DNA of 64,000 nucleotides from Comamonas sp. Y33R10-2 (GTDB lineage Bacteria; Pseudomonadota; Gammaproteobacteria; Burkholderiales; Burkholderiaceae_C). Positions 1-8,172 of the stretch are shown in pieces (positions within the stretch are counted from its first letter, which is position 1; every line of letters begins with the position of its first letter). The stretch is from contig NZ_CP079925.1 of assembly GCF_019355935.1 (NCBI RefSeq), positions 3,100,001 through 3,164,000 of the forward strand, in the 5' to 3' direction. The position numbers and the translations under genes were made by a program. The notes under the pieces were generated by a model. That model searched no databases, was not told where the DNA came from, and was given only the letters and a program-made list of their open reading frames with translations.

Positions 1-1293
1 GCAGCCCAGCGCCATCATGAAGCCGCGCCCAGAGTTACACCAGTCAGCGCCTAGAGCCATCATGCGGGCAATATCAAATGCAGTGATGACCTTGCCCGCC
101 GCGCCAATTTTGATGCGGTGGCGCAGGCTCACGCCCAGCAGCGTGTTGTGTACCAGCAGCAAGCCTTCTTGAAGCGGCACGCCCACGTGATCGACAAACT
201 CCACAGGTGCAGCGCCCGTGCCGCCTTCGGCCCCATCTACGACGATGAAGTCTGGCGTGATGTTGGTCTCCAGCATGGCTTTGACAATGGCAAACCACTC
301 CCACGGGTGGCCCACGCAGAACTTAAAGCCCGTGGGCTTGCCACCCGACAGGCGCCGCAGCTTGCCTATGAACTGCATCAGCTCCACAGGGGTGGAAAAT
401 GCGCTGTGGCTAGAGGGCGAAATACAGTCCACACCCACAGGGATGCCGCGCGCTGCTGCAATCTCAGGAGTGACCTTGGCCCCGGGGAGCATCCCGCCGT
501 GGCCGGGCTTGGCGCCTTGGCTTAGCTTGAGCTCAATCATCTTGACCTGCGGGTCAGCGGCGTTGGTAGTGAATTTTTCCTCGCTAAACGTGCCGTCCGC
601 ATTGCGGCAGCCAAAGTAGCCGGAAGCCACTTCCCAGATCAGGTCGCCGCCATGCTGGCGGTGGTATTGGCTGATGGAGCCTTCGCCTGTGTCGTGAATA
701 AAACCGCCCATCTTGGCGCCTTGGTTTAGCGCCTGAATGGCGTTACCCGATAGCGCGCCAAAGCTCATGGCCGAGATGTTGAAGACGCTGGCGTGATAGG
801 GGCGGGTGCTGGGCTCGTGGCCTTCTTGCGCCTGATCTGGCGTGCCGCCAATCCACACCCGAAAGTCGTGCGAGCCTAGCTTGCTGGGCTGCATGGAGTG
901 ATTCACCCACTCATAGCCTTGTTGGCTGACATCGAGCTGGGTGCCGAAGGGGCGGTTATCGACTTGGCCTTTGGCGCGTTGATAAACCAAGGAGCGCTGA
1001 GCGCGTGAGAAAGGTTGAGCCTCGTTGTCGCCCTCTATAAAGTACTGACGAATCTCAGGACGGATGAACTCAAACAAGAAGCGAAAGTGACCCATGATGG
1101 GGTAGTTGCGCAAGATGGCATGGGGCTTTTGCAGTAAATCCCAAATGCCCAGTAATACGAGTAAAGCCGAGGCAATCAGCCACCACAGGCCTTTGCCAGC
1201 CGTCATCTGCGTATACAGCGAGACCACTAAAACGAGTGCCGACGCGATGAGTACGCCGTAGCGCAAAGGCAAGCTATTGAGAACACGATTCAC
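1..1293 (-). CDS. FMN-binding glutamate synthase-like protein (3' end outside window)
   Basis: Only the first 431 codons are present; the gene runs off the left edge. The GTG start at 1293 gives a protein beginning MNRVLNSLPLRYG, with two hydrophobic stretches in about the first 50 residues, so it is probably membrane anchored. A glutamate-synthase-type FMN barrel follows. Near the window edge the residues ALGADWCNSGRGFMMALGC match the conserved barrel segment of the GltB-related family, where Cys residues and the flavin site lie. Stand-alone members of this family lack the amidotransferase domain of true GltB, so the natural substrate is uncertain. The gene is divergent from the UPF0149 gene at 1454. 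I am sure of the family; the exact start is less certain because no clear ribosome binding site precedes it. Confidence 0.85.
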   Translation of the reverse strand, partial: MNRVLNSLPLRYGVLIASALVLVVSLYTQMTAGKGLWWLIASALLVLLGIWDLLQKPHAILRNYPIMGHFRFLFEFIRPEIRQYFIEGDNEAQPFSRAQRSLVYQRAKGQVDNRPFGTQLDVSQQGYEWVNHSMQPSKLGSHDFRVWIGGTPDQAQEGHEPSTRPYHASVFNISAMSFGALSGNAIQALNQGAKMGGFIHDTGEGSISQYHRQHGGDLIWEVASGYFGCRNADGTFSEEKFTTNAADPQVKMIELKLSQGAKPGHGGMLPGAKVTPEIAAARGIPVGVDCISPSSHSAFSTPVELMQFIGKLRRLSGGKPTGFKFCVGHPWEWFAIVKAMLETNITPDFIVVDGAEGGTGAAPVEFVDHVGVPLQEGLLLVHNTLLGVSLRHRIKIGAAGKVITAFDIARMMALGADWCNSGRGFMMALGC

Positions 1294-1453
1294 TGCAGAT
1301 ACTCCCTTGGCAGAGGGTGTTGATGGCAGCCCGCTAAAATTCAGGCCTGTCTGGGCACATCCGCATTGGATGCCTTAGCCCCTTATTCCATCGCCCGGTT
1401 CTGCTCTTCGATAGTGTTGAAACCAGTCCGGGCCATCATAAAAGCCTTTCCCT

Positions 1454-2302
1454 ATGCAAGAACAAGCAAACAATCCCGCCGTAGAAGATGAGGCATCCGC
1501 CGACATGCCTGAGGGCGCACTGAGCAACGATCAGCTCGAAGAGCTGGATGCGCTGCTCGACGAAATGCGCACCCGTGGCGACGAAATCCCTCAGTGGGAG
1601 TTCTGCGATGGTTTCCTGACCGCGCTGGTGTGCACACGCCGCCCCATTGAAGCCGCTGAATACCTGCCCATGCTGCTGGGCGACGGCGAGTCGCTGGATG
1701 TGGCTGCTGGCCAGCCCCTGCCCAAGCTGGAAGCCTTCAAGGACGAAGCCCAGCAAGCCCGCTTCATGGAGTTGTTTGAGCTGCGCCTGAACGAAGTGCG
1801 CACCCAGCTCAACACCGACATCAAGTCTTTGGCTGACGACGTGGCCTTCCAGCCCGAAGCACTGGACACCCGCGGTGCTATCTTGATCCTGCCCGAAGCG
1901 GAGCAGGCCGAGCTGGCTGGCGAAGAGATCCCTTCCTTCTCACAAGTGTGGGCGCTGGGCTTTATGTTCGTGGTGGAAAACTGGCCAGAAGAGTGGGCCG
2001 CTCCCCGCGACAAGGAAGCCGCTCAGTGGCTGGACGCCGCCATGGAGTTCATCGTCAACCTGACCGAAGACGACACCGACACGCCTGCGCTGAATCTGTA
2101 CGAAGAATCCGGCCCCGCATCGACCAGCCAAGAGCGTGTGGACGCCTTCGGCGAAGCTATCTGGGCCGTCTATGACCTGCACCGCCTGTGGAAGAGCATG
2201 GGCCCGCGCCAGGAAACCATCGTCAAGGGCGAGCAAATCGGCCGTAACGATCCTTGCCACTGCGGCAGCGGCAAGAAGTTCAAGAAGTGCCACGGTGCTT
2301 AA
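1454..2302 (+). CDS. UPF0149 (YecA-like) protein with C-terminal SEC-C zinc motif
   Basis: A 282-residue acidic protein. The body (about residues 20-220) has the UPF0149/YecA pattern, including [11 protein letters not shown] early on and the [16 protein letters not shown] stretch. The last 18 residues, [18 protein letters not shown], are a SEC-C motif with the Cys-X-Cys-X8-Cys-His zinc ligands, as found at the C terminus of SecA. SEC-C proteins of this kind can bind zinc and ribosomes or SecB, but the exact role of this family is not settled. The ATG at 1454 follows a 160-bp divergent region shared with the glutamate-synthase-like gene. A GC-rich palindromic element lies directly downstream. 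Confidence 0.88.
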   Translation: MQEQANNPAVEDEASADMPEGALSNDQLEELDALLDEMRTRGDEIPQWEFCDGFLTALVCTRRPIEAAEYLPMLLGDGESLDVAAGQPLPKLEAFKDEAQQARFMELFELRLNEVRTQLNTDIKSLADDVAFQPEALDTRGAILILPEAEQAELAGEEIPSFSQVWALGFMFVVENWPEEWAAPRDKEAAQWLDAAMEFIVNLTEDDTDTPALNLYEESGPASTSQERVDAFGEAIWAVYDLHRLWKSMGPRQETIVKGEQIGRNDPCHCGSGKKFKKCHGA

Positions 2303-2310
2303 CTAGAGCG

Positions 2311-2401
2311 ACCCCCTGAGCGGCGTTGCCGCTTCCCCCAAGGGGGACAGCAGCATTGCCGCGGGGACGGCCCTTGCTTGCAGCCTCTGACGCGTCAGAG
2401 G
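2311..2401. repeat. GC-rich multi-palindrome intergenic element
   Basis: Three inverted repeats lie in tandem between two genes. They are agcggc-gtt-gccgct (2319-2333), tcccccaaggggga (2334-2347) and the perfect 18-bp palindrome cctctgacgcgtcagagg (2384-2401). The core CCCCCTGAGCGGC resembles short elements I associate with Comamonadaceae genomes; that link is from memory. It may also end transcription of the UPF0149 gene, although no T-run follows. Confidence 0.6.
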
Positions 2402-2437
2402 TGCTGGCAAGTTTTGTGAGATGAGTTAGTTGAGTTA

Positions 2438-2755
2438 ATGACGACGCATTTAGGTGAGCGCATACGTGCGCGGCGGCAAGAGCTGGGTTTGAGCCAAGGG
2501 CGGCTCGCTCAATTGGCGGATGTCACGGCTTCCGCCATATCGCAGATTGAATCGGGTGCCATTCGCACCCTTAAGAACGACACGCTTTCTCGTCTTGCCT
2601 TGGGCTTGCAGACCACCGCGCTGGAGCTGATGGAAGGCTTATATAGCGAGACTAAATCGCTGCCTACCGATGAGCAGCGCTTGCTGGACTGCTATAGAAA
2701 ACTGGGGCCGCCTTTGCAAGATATTGCTATTAAATTGCTTAAGGCCTTGCAGTAA
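2438..2755 (+). CDS. XRE-family helix-turn-helix regulator
   Basis: A 105-residue protein whose first 65 residues form a Cro/C1-type DNA-binding domain: LGERIRARRQELGLSQGRLA is helices 1-2 and ASAISQIESGAIR is the recognition-helix region. The remaining 40 residues may serve for dimerisation; no ligand-binding domain is visible. It is followed by a strong intrinsic terminator at 2796-2828 and then by the upstream region of the Tad pilus locus, so it is transcriptionally separate from flp. Whether it controls the pilus genes cannot be told from the sequence. Its targets are unknown. Confidence 0.85.
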   Translation: MTTHLGERIRARRQELGLSQGRLAQLADVTASAISQIESGAIRTLKNDTLSRLALGLQTTALELMEGLYSETKSLPTDEQRLLDCYRKLGPPLQDIAIKLLKALQ

Positions 2756-2795
2756 ATTTTTGATTGCTGTGAGTTGAGTTGTGAATAAGATTTCT

Positions 2796-2828
2796 AAAGA
2801 CCTGCAGCTGGCAGGTCTTTTTTTTTGT
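2796..2828 (+). terminator. Intrinsic terminator after the XRE gene
   Basis: A perfect 10-bp stem, aaagacctgc (2796-2805) with gcaggtcttt (2811-2820), a 5-nt loop and a run of T residues. It separates the regulator gene from the Tad/Flp locus. Confidence 0.92.
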
Positions 2829-3175
2829 ATTTGCTGTCGGAAGCGAGTTGGCTCGTTCGATTATGTAGGACTAAGCCTATAGTTATGTAGGATGGAAATG
2901 AAAACTGCGTAGCTTGAAATATCGCTACAGCGTGAGCCTTGTTCTGCAAGACACATTCCCATTAAGTGTGCATAGCGTAGGCCGTTGTTTTTATTGATTT
3001 TTATTGTTGTGATAATTGCTTATCAATGAAAACCAATGCTTGAAATCTATGCTAGATAAATGTTGATAGCTATTTCAAATATTTCAAGATGTTTCAGTCT
3101 GCGTAAGATCAATCCCGCGGTGGTCGAAAAGGTCGCCACAGCGATTCTTCAAACTGACTGTTCAAGGAGTTGATC
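2829..3175 (+). promoter_or_regulatory. AT-rich upstream region of the flp-tad locus with a spaced direct repeat
   Basis: About 350 bases without a gene, noticeably richer in A/T than the surroundings. It holds two exact copies of TTATGTAGGA at 2861-2870 and 2883-2892, 22 bp apart (two helical turns), and a small palindrome gataa-ttgc-ttatc at 3011-3024. A regulator binding one face of the DNA would fit the spacing. A clear -35/-10 pair could not be assigned. The flp ribosome site AAGGAG at 3164-3169 ends the region. Confidence 0.45.
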
Positions 3176-3346
3176 ATGAAAGAGCAAATCATTAAATTTT
3201 GGCGTGATGAAGAAGGTGCAACAGCTATTGAATATGGGCTGATTGCGGGGCTGATTGCGGTTGGATTGGTTGTTGCTTTAACAGCGCTTGGTGGAGACCT
3301 GAGTGCATTATTCAATCTGATCGGTACTAAGTTGCCTAAGACTTGA
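3176..3346 (+). CDS. flp: Flp-type major pilin
   Basis: A 56-residue prepilin that begins MKEQIIKFWRDEEGATAIEY and ends GTKLPKT. It has the Flp features: a short charged leader, cleavage expected after Gly14 (EEG/ATAIEYG, with the conserved Glu at +5 and Tyr at +6 of the mature pilin), and a hydrophobic helix LIAGLIAVGLVVALTAL. The leader would be cut by the TadV peptidase encoded immediately downstream, and the mature pilin assembled by the Tad machinery into adhesive fibres. AAGGAG lies 6 bases before the ATG. Flp pilins are often this small, so the gene is easily missed. It is the first gene of the Tad cluster and lies in unusually AT-rich DNA. Confidence 0.93.
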   Translation: MKEQIIKFWRDEEGATAIEYGLIAGLIAVGLVVALTALGGDLSALFNLIGTKLPKT

Positions 3347-3357
3347 TAGGAAATAAT

Positions 3358-3828
3358 GTGGGAATAATTCTTCTCACTTGGCTATGCATTTCAGCAGTTT
3401 GCGATTTTATTTATCGAAAATGTTTTAACTGGATTGTGATTTTGGGATTTTTTGCGGCATTATCCAGCGCTGCGCTAATCTCAGAATCACATTCTTTAAA
3501 TATCACTGTGCAGAGTAGAGTGTTTGGATTTTTATTGGCATTTATTATTTTTCTTGTATTTTATTTATTTCGGGTTATGGGTGCAGGCGACGTTAAGTTC
3601 GCTGCGGTGCTTGGTGCGTGGGTTGGTTGGGAATTAATTTTGCCAATTTGGGCTTTAAGTTGTGCTTTTTCAGTGATCCATGGGCTTGTTGTGCGCAGTA
3701 ATTTGAAATACTTCCTTTCGCCTGTAATCAAGTGGCGAGATGGCTCTGAAGAGGAAGGGAGACGATTTATCCCTTACGTAACTTATTTGTCAGTAGCGGC
3801 AGTAATTGTTTTAATTCTTGATAAATAG
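3358..3828 (+). CDS. tadV: Prepilin peptidase of the A24 family (TadV/CpaA)
   Basis: An inner-membrane aspartic peptidase that processes Flp and the TadE/TadG pseudopilins. About 156 residues, nearly all in membrane helices. The two catalytic aspartates of A24 peptidases are visible: one in AVCDFIYRKC near residue 16 and one in the signature GAGDVKF after the third helix. It lacks the N-terminal methylase domain of PilD, as is normal for TadV. I chose GTG at 3358 because AGGAA at 3348-3352 sits 5 bases before it. A TTG at 3343, overlapping the flp stop, would add five residues but has no ribosome site. Codon use is AT-rich like flp, unlike cpaB and later genes. Confidence 0.9.
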   Translation: MGIILLTWLCISAVCDFIYRKCFNWIVILGFFAALSSAALISESHSLNITVQSRVFGFLLAFIIFLVFYLFRVMGAGDVKFAAVLGAWVGWELILPIWALSCAFSVIHGLVVRSNLKYFLSPVIKWRDGSEEEGRRFIPYVTYLSVAAVIVLILDK

Positions 3829-3848
3829 CAGTTTATAAAGGGGGAGAT

Positions 3849-4385
3849 ATGCAATTCAAAAAACAAAAAGGCGCTGCAGCCATTGAATTTGCAATTATCT
3901 TTCCGATTTTTTTCTTGATTTTTTATGCCATCGTTACCTATGGTTTGATTTTTGCTGCGCAGCAGACCTTAACGCTGGCTGCCGCCGAAGGGGCAAGAGC
4001 CGCAGTGCGATATCCGGCACTAGCTTCAGGAAGCACCATGACAAAGCCTGCGCAACTGCAGGCCAGGCTGACTGCTGCATGTGCGAGCGCTAATGTCTCC
4101 ACGGACTGGCTTAAAACAATGGGTGCAGGACTTGGTGCTACATCCTGCAGCACAGGAGTTAGTTCTGCTGCTGGGGTTTATGCAACCTCCGGTCAATGCG
4201 GCACAGGTTCGGCGAGTTTTACGGCCTCTACTGATGCCAGTTTGGTGAACTGCATGACCATGCAGGTGAACTACAACTACGCTGCTGCTCCACTGATTCC
4301 CAAGTTGCTAGGGCCTTTGTTGAGTCTGCCAACGCCTGATCTGTTGCAGGGAAAAGCAGTGGCGCAAATTAGCCTGATTGATTGA
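3849..4385 (+). CDS. tadE: TadE-like pseudopilin
   Basis: A 178-residue protein starting MQFKKQKGAAAIEFAIIFP, the TadE pattern: a short basic leader, a Gly cleavage site, Glu at +5 of the mature protein, then one hydrophobic helix (about residues 14-36). The rest is predicted to be outside the cytoplasm and carries several Cys residues that could form disulphides. TadE-type proteins are minor pseudopilins of the Flp pilus and are processed by TadV. GGGGGAG precedes the ATG. It lies 20 bp after tadV and 55 bp before cpaB. Family assignment is firm; whether it acts as a priming subunit is inference from the family. Confidence 0.88.
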   Translation: MQFKKQKGAAAIEFAIIFPIFFLIFYAIVTYGLIFAAQQTLTLAAAEGARAAVRYPALASGSTMTKPAQLQARLTAACASANVSTDWLKTMGAGLGATSCSTGVSSAAGVYATSGQCGTGSASFTASTDASLVNCMTMQVNYNYAAAPLIPKLLGPLLSLPTPDLLQGKAVAQISLID

Positions 4386-4440
4386 CTGACTAAAACGATA
4401 AAGCCTTGTCTCAATAAGCAAGGCAAGAAGAGGGGACGTT

Positions 4441-5433
4441 ATGGTGAATCTCGCAAAGATTGCGGTCGGGGTTTTGCTGGCGCTTGCGCTGGCTTTGGGT
4501 ATTTATGGGTGGATGCTCGCCAAAGCGCCAGCTGCATCAGACCCACAGGCGCAAACATCAAGCTCAGGCACTCAATCTAGCGCAGCAGTGAGCGTCGTTG
4601 TGGCGGCAAAAGCGGTACCTGCTGGCCAGGCGCTCAAGGCGGAAGACTTGCAGGTCTCGGGCCTGCCTTCCAAGCCCGATGGCGCTTATGACGATGTTCA
4701 AGCTGCTGTGGGCTCTGTACCTGCTGTAGATATTCCCCAAGGTGCGCCAGTTCTTAAAGGGCAGATGGTCACCGGTCTTGCTCTCAAGGTGTCAGAAGGC
4801 GAGCGAGCGGTTGCCGTCAAGGTCGATGAAAGCATTGGCGCTGGCAATCGCATCCGCCCCGGTGACTTTGTTGATGTGTTCTTTGTGCTGCGCCGCGATG
4901 GCACTGAGATTGATCAGAGCCAAGCCCGCTTGCTGCTTTCGCGCAAGCGCGTTTTGGCGTATGGCGCGGCATCAGTGGATGCATTGACCACGGCCGATAA
5001 GAGCGATGGTAAACAAGGCAGTGGTCCTGACAACGCTCGTACAGCGGTGCTGGCCGTTCCTGTTGCAGAGGTAAGCCAGCTGGCCTTGGGCGGCTCCAGC
5101 GGCAGTCTGGTGCTGGCGTTGCGCAATCCCACAGATATGAGCGAGCCTGACCTTGAGAAATTTGCGCCACTGCCCGGCGTGCTGGCGGTTGCTCTGCCTA
5201 AGGGCACAGCAACCAATGCGCGCCTAGAAGGCGCTGACGCTGCGCAAGCTGGTGTGGCGATGGGTGCTTTGGCAGGCTCGACGCTTGCTTCAAGCACGCG
5301 CATGAATGCCGCTAAGCCAATGACGGCCGGTGTTGCCAAGCCAGTAGCACCGCGTGCGCGCACTGCCTCTGCAGATCCTTCTTTGTCCGTTGAATTTGTG
5401 CGCGGCGCTAACTCTCAAACAGTGCGGTATTGA
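4441..5433 (+). CDS. cpaB: Flp pilus assembly protein CpaB (RcpC)
   Basis: A 330-residue periplasmic protein anchored by one N-terminal helix (about residues 5-25). A SAF domain follows at about residues 50-115 (VVVAAKAVPAGQALKAEDL, GAPVLKGQMVTG), then the CpaB-specific domain, with SEGERAVAVKVDESIGAGNR and the FVDVFFVLRR strand. In Tad systems CpaB/RcpC is thought to support or gate the secretin. AGAGGGGACG lies upstream of the ATG at 4441. The C-terminal tail of about 60 residues is Ala-rich and probably disordered. The stop is 3 bp before the possible secretin start, so the two genes are almost certainly co-translated. Confidence 0.9.
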   Translation: MVNLAKIAVGVLLALALALGIYGWMLAKAPAASDPQAQTSSSGTQSSAAVSVVVAAKAVPAGQALKAEDLQVSGLPSKPDGAYDDVQAAVGSVPAVDIPQGAPVLKGQMVTGLALKVSEGERAVAVKVDESIGAGNRIRPGDFVDVFFVLRRDGTEIDQSQARLLLSRKRVLAYGAASVDALTTADKSDGKQGSGPDNARTAVLAVPVAEVSQLALGGSSGSLVLALRNPTDMSEPDLEKFAPLPGVLAVALPKGTATNARLEGADAAQAGVAMGALAGSTLASSTRMNAAKPMTAGVAKPVAPRARTASADPSLSVEFVRGANSQTVRY

Positions 5434-5436
5434 TCT

Positions 5437-6801
5437 ATGCATCACAAGATTACTTTGACCTGCGCCCGTATCCTGACTATGAATCGTCTGTCTGTTCTTT
5501 GCAGCCTGTCGTTGATGGCTTTGGGCGGTTCAGCGTTTGCACAGCAAGCAGTAGACGCTTCTGAAAAAATAGCAAATCAAGCTGCTGGCGCCAAAGAAAT
5601 CAAGCTCGTCATAGGTTCGCAGCATGAGCTGAATTTGCCCAATGGCGTAGAGCGTATTGCGATTGGCGACGATACGGTGGCGGGCGTGCATATCAAGCGC
5701 GCCGGTAAAGGGGCCGCCGCCAAAATTTTGCTCAATCCGCTCAAGCCCGGCTCCACCTCATTCATGGTCTGGCCGCGTGGCTCTGCGCAAGCGCAGACCT
5801 ATGTTTTGAATGTGCAGCAGCGCGTGGATCTGCGCACGGCTAAAGCATCGAGTTTGATCGAGCAGCAGTTCGCGAATGAGCTGGCCAACGCTCAGTCTGG
5901 CGACAAAGTGAAAACTGTGGACCTCTCCAGCGTTCAGCTCAAGAGCAATGTGGTGCAGGTTGAAGTCAAGGTGGTGGAGTTCAACAAGACACAGATGAAA
6001 AAGGTGGGGCTGAACCTTTTCAACACTGCGCCCAATAGTTCAGGTTTCAGCTTCGGTATTTTTGGCCGCGGCTCTTACGGTAACAGTGGGGGGAGTTCTA
6101 TCCCCGGATCTTCTGCGAATCCGCTGACTCAGGCCTTCAACTTGCTGATGCAGTTTGATAAGGCAGGTATTGGCGTGAACATAGGCATGCTCGAAGGCAA
6201 TAACCTCGCGCGGGTGCTTGCAGCGCCTACTCTGGTGGCTCTGTCAGGTCAAAGCGCTAGCTTTTTGTCGGGTGGTGAGGTGCCCGTTCCTGTACCTGCA
6301 GGCACTGGCATGGTTGCCATTCAATACAAGCCTTATGGCATAGCCCTGACCGTGTCTCCAACGGTGCTGTCTAACGATCGCATCGTGCTCAAGGTCGCAC
6401 CAGAGGCAAGTGAGCTGGACTATGCCAACAGCATTGTTCTCAACAGTGCGACTGTCCCATCTATTACGACTCGTCGTGCTGACACGACGGTAGAGCTGGG
6501 CGATGGTGAGAGTTTTGTGATCGGTGGCTTGGTGAGCCGAGCGACAATGTCTGGCACGGATAAAGTGCCTTTGCTCGGCGATATTCCCATCTTGGGTGTG
6601 CTCTTCAAGCGCCAAGAATTTCAGCAAAAGGAAAGTGAGCTGGCCATCGTGGTGACACCGCGTTTGGTCAAGCCGTTGGCTCGTGATGTGGATGTGGATG
6701 CGTTGCTGCCAGGGCGCACAGAGCAGCGTAATCCTTCCGTCTGGGGCCCGTGGGTGGCAGGGGGCCTGTCACGCAGCGTGGCGCCCGGCTTCTCGCGTTG
6801 A
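5437..6801 (+). CDS. cpaC: Type II/IV-like secretin of the Tad pilus (CpaC/RcpA)
   Basis: The outer-membrane channel for the Flp pilus, 454 residues from the ATG at 5437. A second ATG at 5479 would start directly at a typical signal peptide (MNRLSVLCSLSLMALGGSAFA) and may be the real start; neither has a clear ribosome site. An N-terminal pilus/secretin domain lies at about residues 55-130, where GSTSFMVWPRG is typical. The secretin domain occupies about 250-420 and shows LARVLAAPTLVALSGQSASF, GGEVPVPVP and the C-terminal VPLLGDIPILGVLF signature. Length and order match CpaC. It follows cpaB and precedes cpaE, the normal Tad order. Confidence 0.92.
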   Translation: MHHKITLTCARILTMNRLSVLCSLSLMALGGSAFAQQAVDASEKIANQAAGAKEIKLVIGSQHELNLPNGVERIAIGDDTVAGVHIKRAGKGAAAKILLNPLKPGSTSFMVWPRGSAQAQTYVLNVQQRVDLRTAKASSLIEQQFANELANAQSGDKVKTVDLSSVQLKSNVVQVEVKVVEFNKTQMKKVGLNLFNTAPNSSGFSFGIFGRGSYGNSGGSSIPGSSANPLTQAFNLLMQFDKAGIGVNIGMLEGNNLARVLAAPTLVALSGQSASFLSGGEVPVPVPAGTGMVAIQYKPYGIALTVSPTVLSNDRIVLKVAPEASELDYANSIVLNSATVPSITTRRADTTVELGDGESFVIGGLVSRATMSGTDKVPLLGDIPILGVLFKRQEFQQKESELAIVVTPRLVKPLARDVDVDALLPGRTEQRNPSVWGPWVAGGLSRSVAPGFSR

Positions 6802-6819
6802 GGGTCAAGGTGTTTAGGC

Positions 6820-8172
6820 ATGAATATGCGCACTGATTCTTCCTACCTCAACACTGCGCAGCCAAGCCCGGTTGCAGGTGATGCACGGGTGGTGCTGGTG
6901 ACGCAATCGTCAGCACATGCTTTTTGGCTGGCCAGCGCTTTGAGCAATCACGCGCAGGTGATTCCCGTGGCCAACGATCTTGCACTGCTGCAGTCGACCA
7001 TGTCTGCCCCCGGTATGGGTGTGGTGGTTGTGGACTTTTCTTCGCCCATGACTGACTCCGGAGTGAGTCTGGTGGGCGAGCTGCGCAGCGCTTTCCCCAG
7101 TGTCGTCATCATGGGTGCAGGGGCTGCTGCAGAGCCCACCTCCATGCGCGCAGCCTTGCGCTGTGGAGTGGTTGAATTTATTGACTGGGATGCGACGGAG
7201 AGCGAGGCCTGCAGCGCTGTTAAGCAGCAGCTTCATGCCCGCGCCCAAGTACAGGAGCCTGTGGCACTAGAGTCTGAAACACATGGCTTTGCGCTGCCCT
7301 TGCTGGGAGCACGCGCAGGCATGGGGGTGACGACGCTGGCCACGCATCTTGCAGTAATGCTGCAAGAGATGCAGGCCCATGATGTGCGCGGCGCAACGCG
7401 CAGAAAACAAGTTGCAAGACCTTTTGGTGCCAGTCAATTGCCGCAGGATGAGGCCGTACACGCCGCGCTGCTTGATTTGGGCTTGCCTGCAAGAGACGGC
7501 TTGCTGTATTTAAGCGTAGCAGGTGACTTCAATTTTGTGGATGCCGTGCAAGGCATGCGCCGTCTTGATGCAACACTGATTGATTCAGCCTTTGCCAAGC
7601 ACTCAACCGGCACGGCAACCCTTGCGTGGCCCTCTGACTTGGGGCGGCTGCGCGAGGTCAGTCCGGCGGCTGCTGCCAACGTGGTGGGTGCGCTCAAGGA
7701 TTTACTCAAGGCTCAGGTGATTGATTTAGGCGGAATGATGCAGGCCGATTTTTTGGCGCCGGTACTGCGAGAAAGCGGGCAAGGCTGGGTGGTCTGCGAT
7801 CAGTCGCTGGGCGGCATTGTCTCTACGGCGCAGCTGCTCAAAGAGCTGGATTCCAAGGGCGTTGATCGCAGCACACTTAAGCTGGTGCTCAACCGCTTTA
7901 ATGCGCAAGCGGGCCTGCCTGCCAAAGAGGTGGCGCAGCGTCTGGGGCTTGATTTGCTGCATGTGCTGCCAGATCGCTCAACGGCACTGCTCAATGCCGC
8001 CAGCTGCGGTCAGTTGTTGTCGCAAACCTTAAGGGGCGATCCGTACGTGACAGGTATTCGCAGCATGGCGCGAGACTTGCTCGGCGATGCCTTGGCAGGC
8101 GAGAAAGTCTTGGCGACACCCTCGCCAAGCATTCTGGGGCAATGGGCCAAGCGATTGAGGAGAGGTGAATGA
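6820..8172 (+). CDS. cpaE: Tad pilus localisation ATPase-like protein (CpaE/TadZ)
   Basis: A 450-residue protein with an N-terminal receiver-like domain (about residues 20-135) and a MinD/ParA-like domain behind it. In CpaE/TadZ proteins this arrangement places the secretion machine at a cell pole or focus. The nucleotide-binding loop is atypical: GARAGMGVTTLA near residue 160 has the glycines and Thr-Thr but no P-loop lysine, so ATP hydrolysis may be weak or absent. Other ParA-type strands remain, such as VIDLGGMMQADFLAP and LKLVLNRFN. The ATG at 6820 lies 18 bp after the secretin stop, and the stop overlaps the cpaF start by 4 bp (ATGA). Confidence 0.87.
   Translation: MNMRTDSSYLNTAQPSPVAGDARVVLVTQSSAHAFWLASALSNHAQVIPVANDLALLQSTMSAPGMGVVVVDFSSPMTDSGVSLVGELRSAFPSVVIMGAGAAAEPTSMRAALRCGVVEFIDWDATESEACSAVKQQLHARAQVQEPVALESETHGFALPLLGARAGMGVTTLATHLAVMLQEMQAHDVRGATRRKQVARPFGASQLPQDEAVHAALLDLGLPARDGLLYLSVAGDFNFVDAVQGMRRLDATLIDSAFAKHSTGTATLAWPSDLGRLREVSPAAAANVVGALKDLLKAQVIDLGGMMQADFLAPVLRESGQGWVVCDQSLGGIVSTAQLLKELDSKGVDRSTLKLVLNRFNAQAGLPAKEVAQRLGLDLLHVLPDRSTALLNAASCGQLLSQTLRGDPYVTGIRSMARDLLGDALAGEKVLATPSPSILGQWAKRLRRGE

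Noticed and set aside
3343..3357. TTG at 3343 as the tadV start
   Set aside because: No ribosome site, whereas GTG at 3358 has AGGAA at proper spacing.
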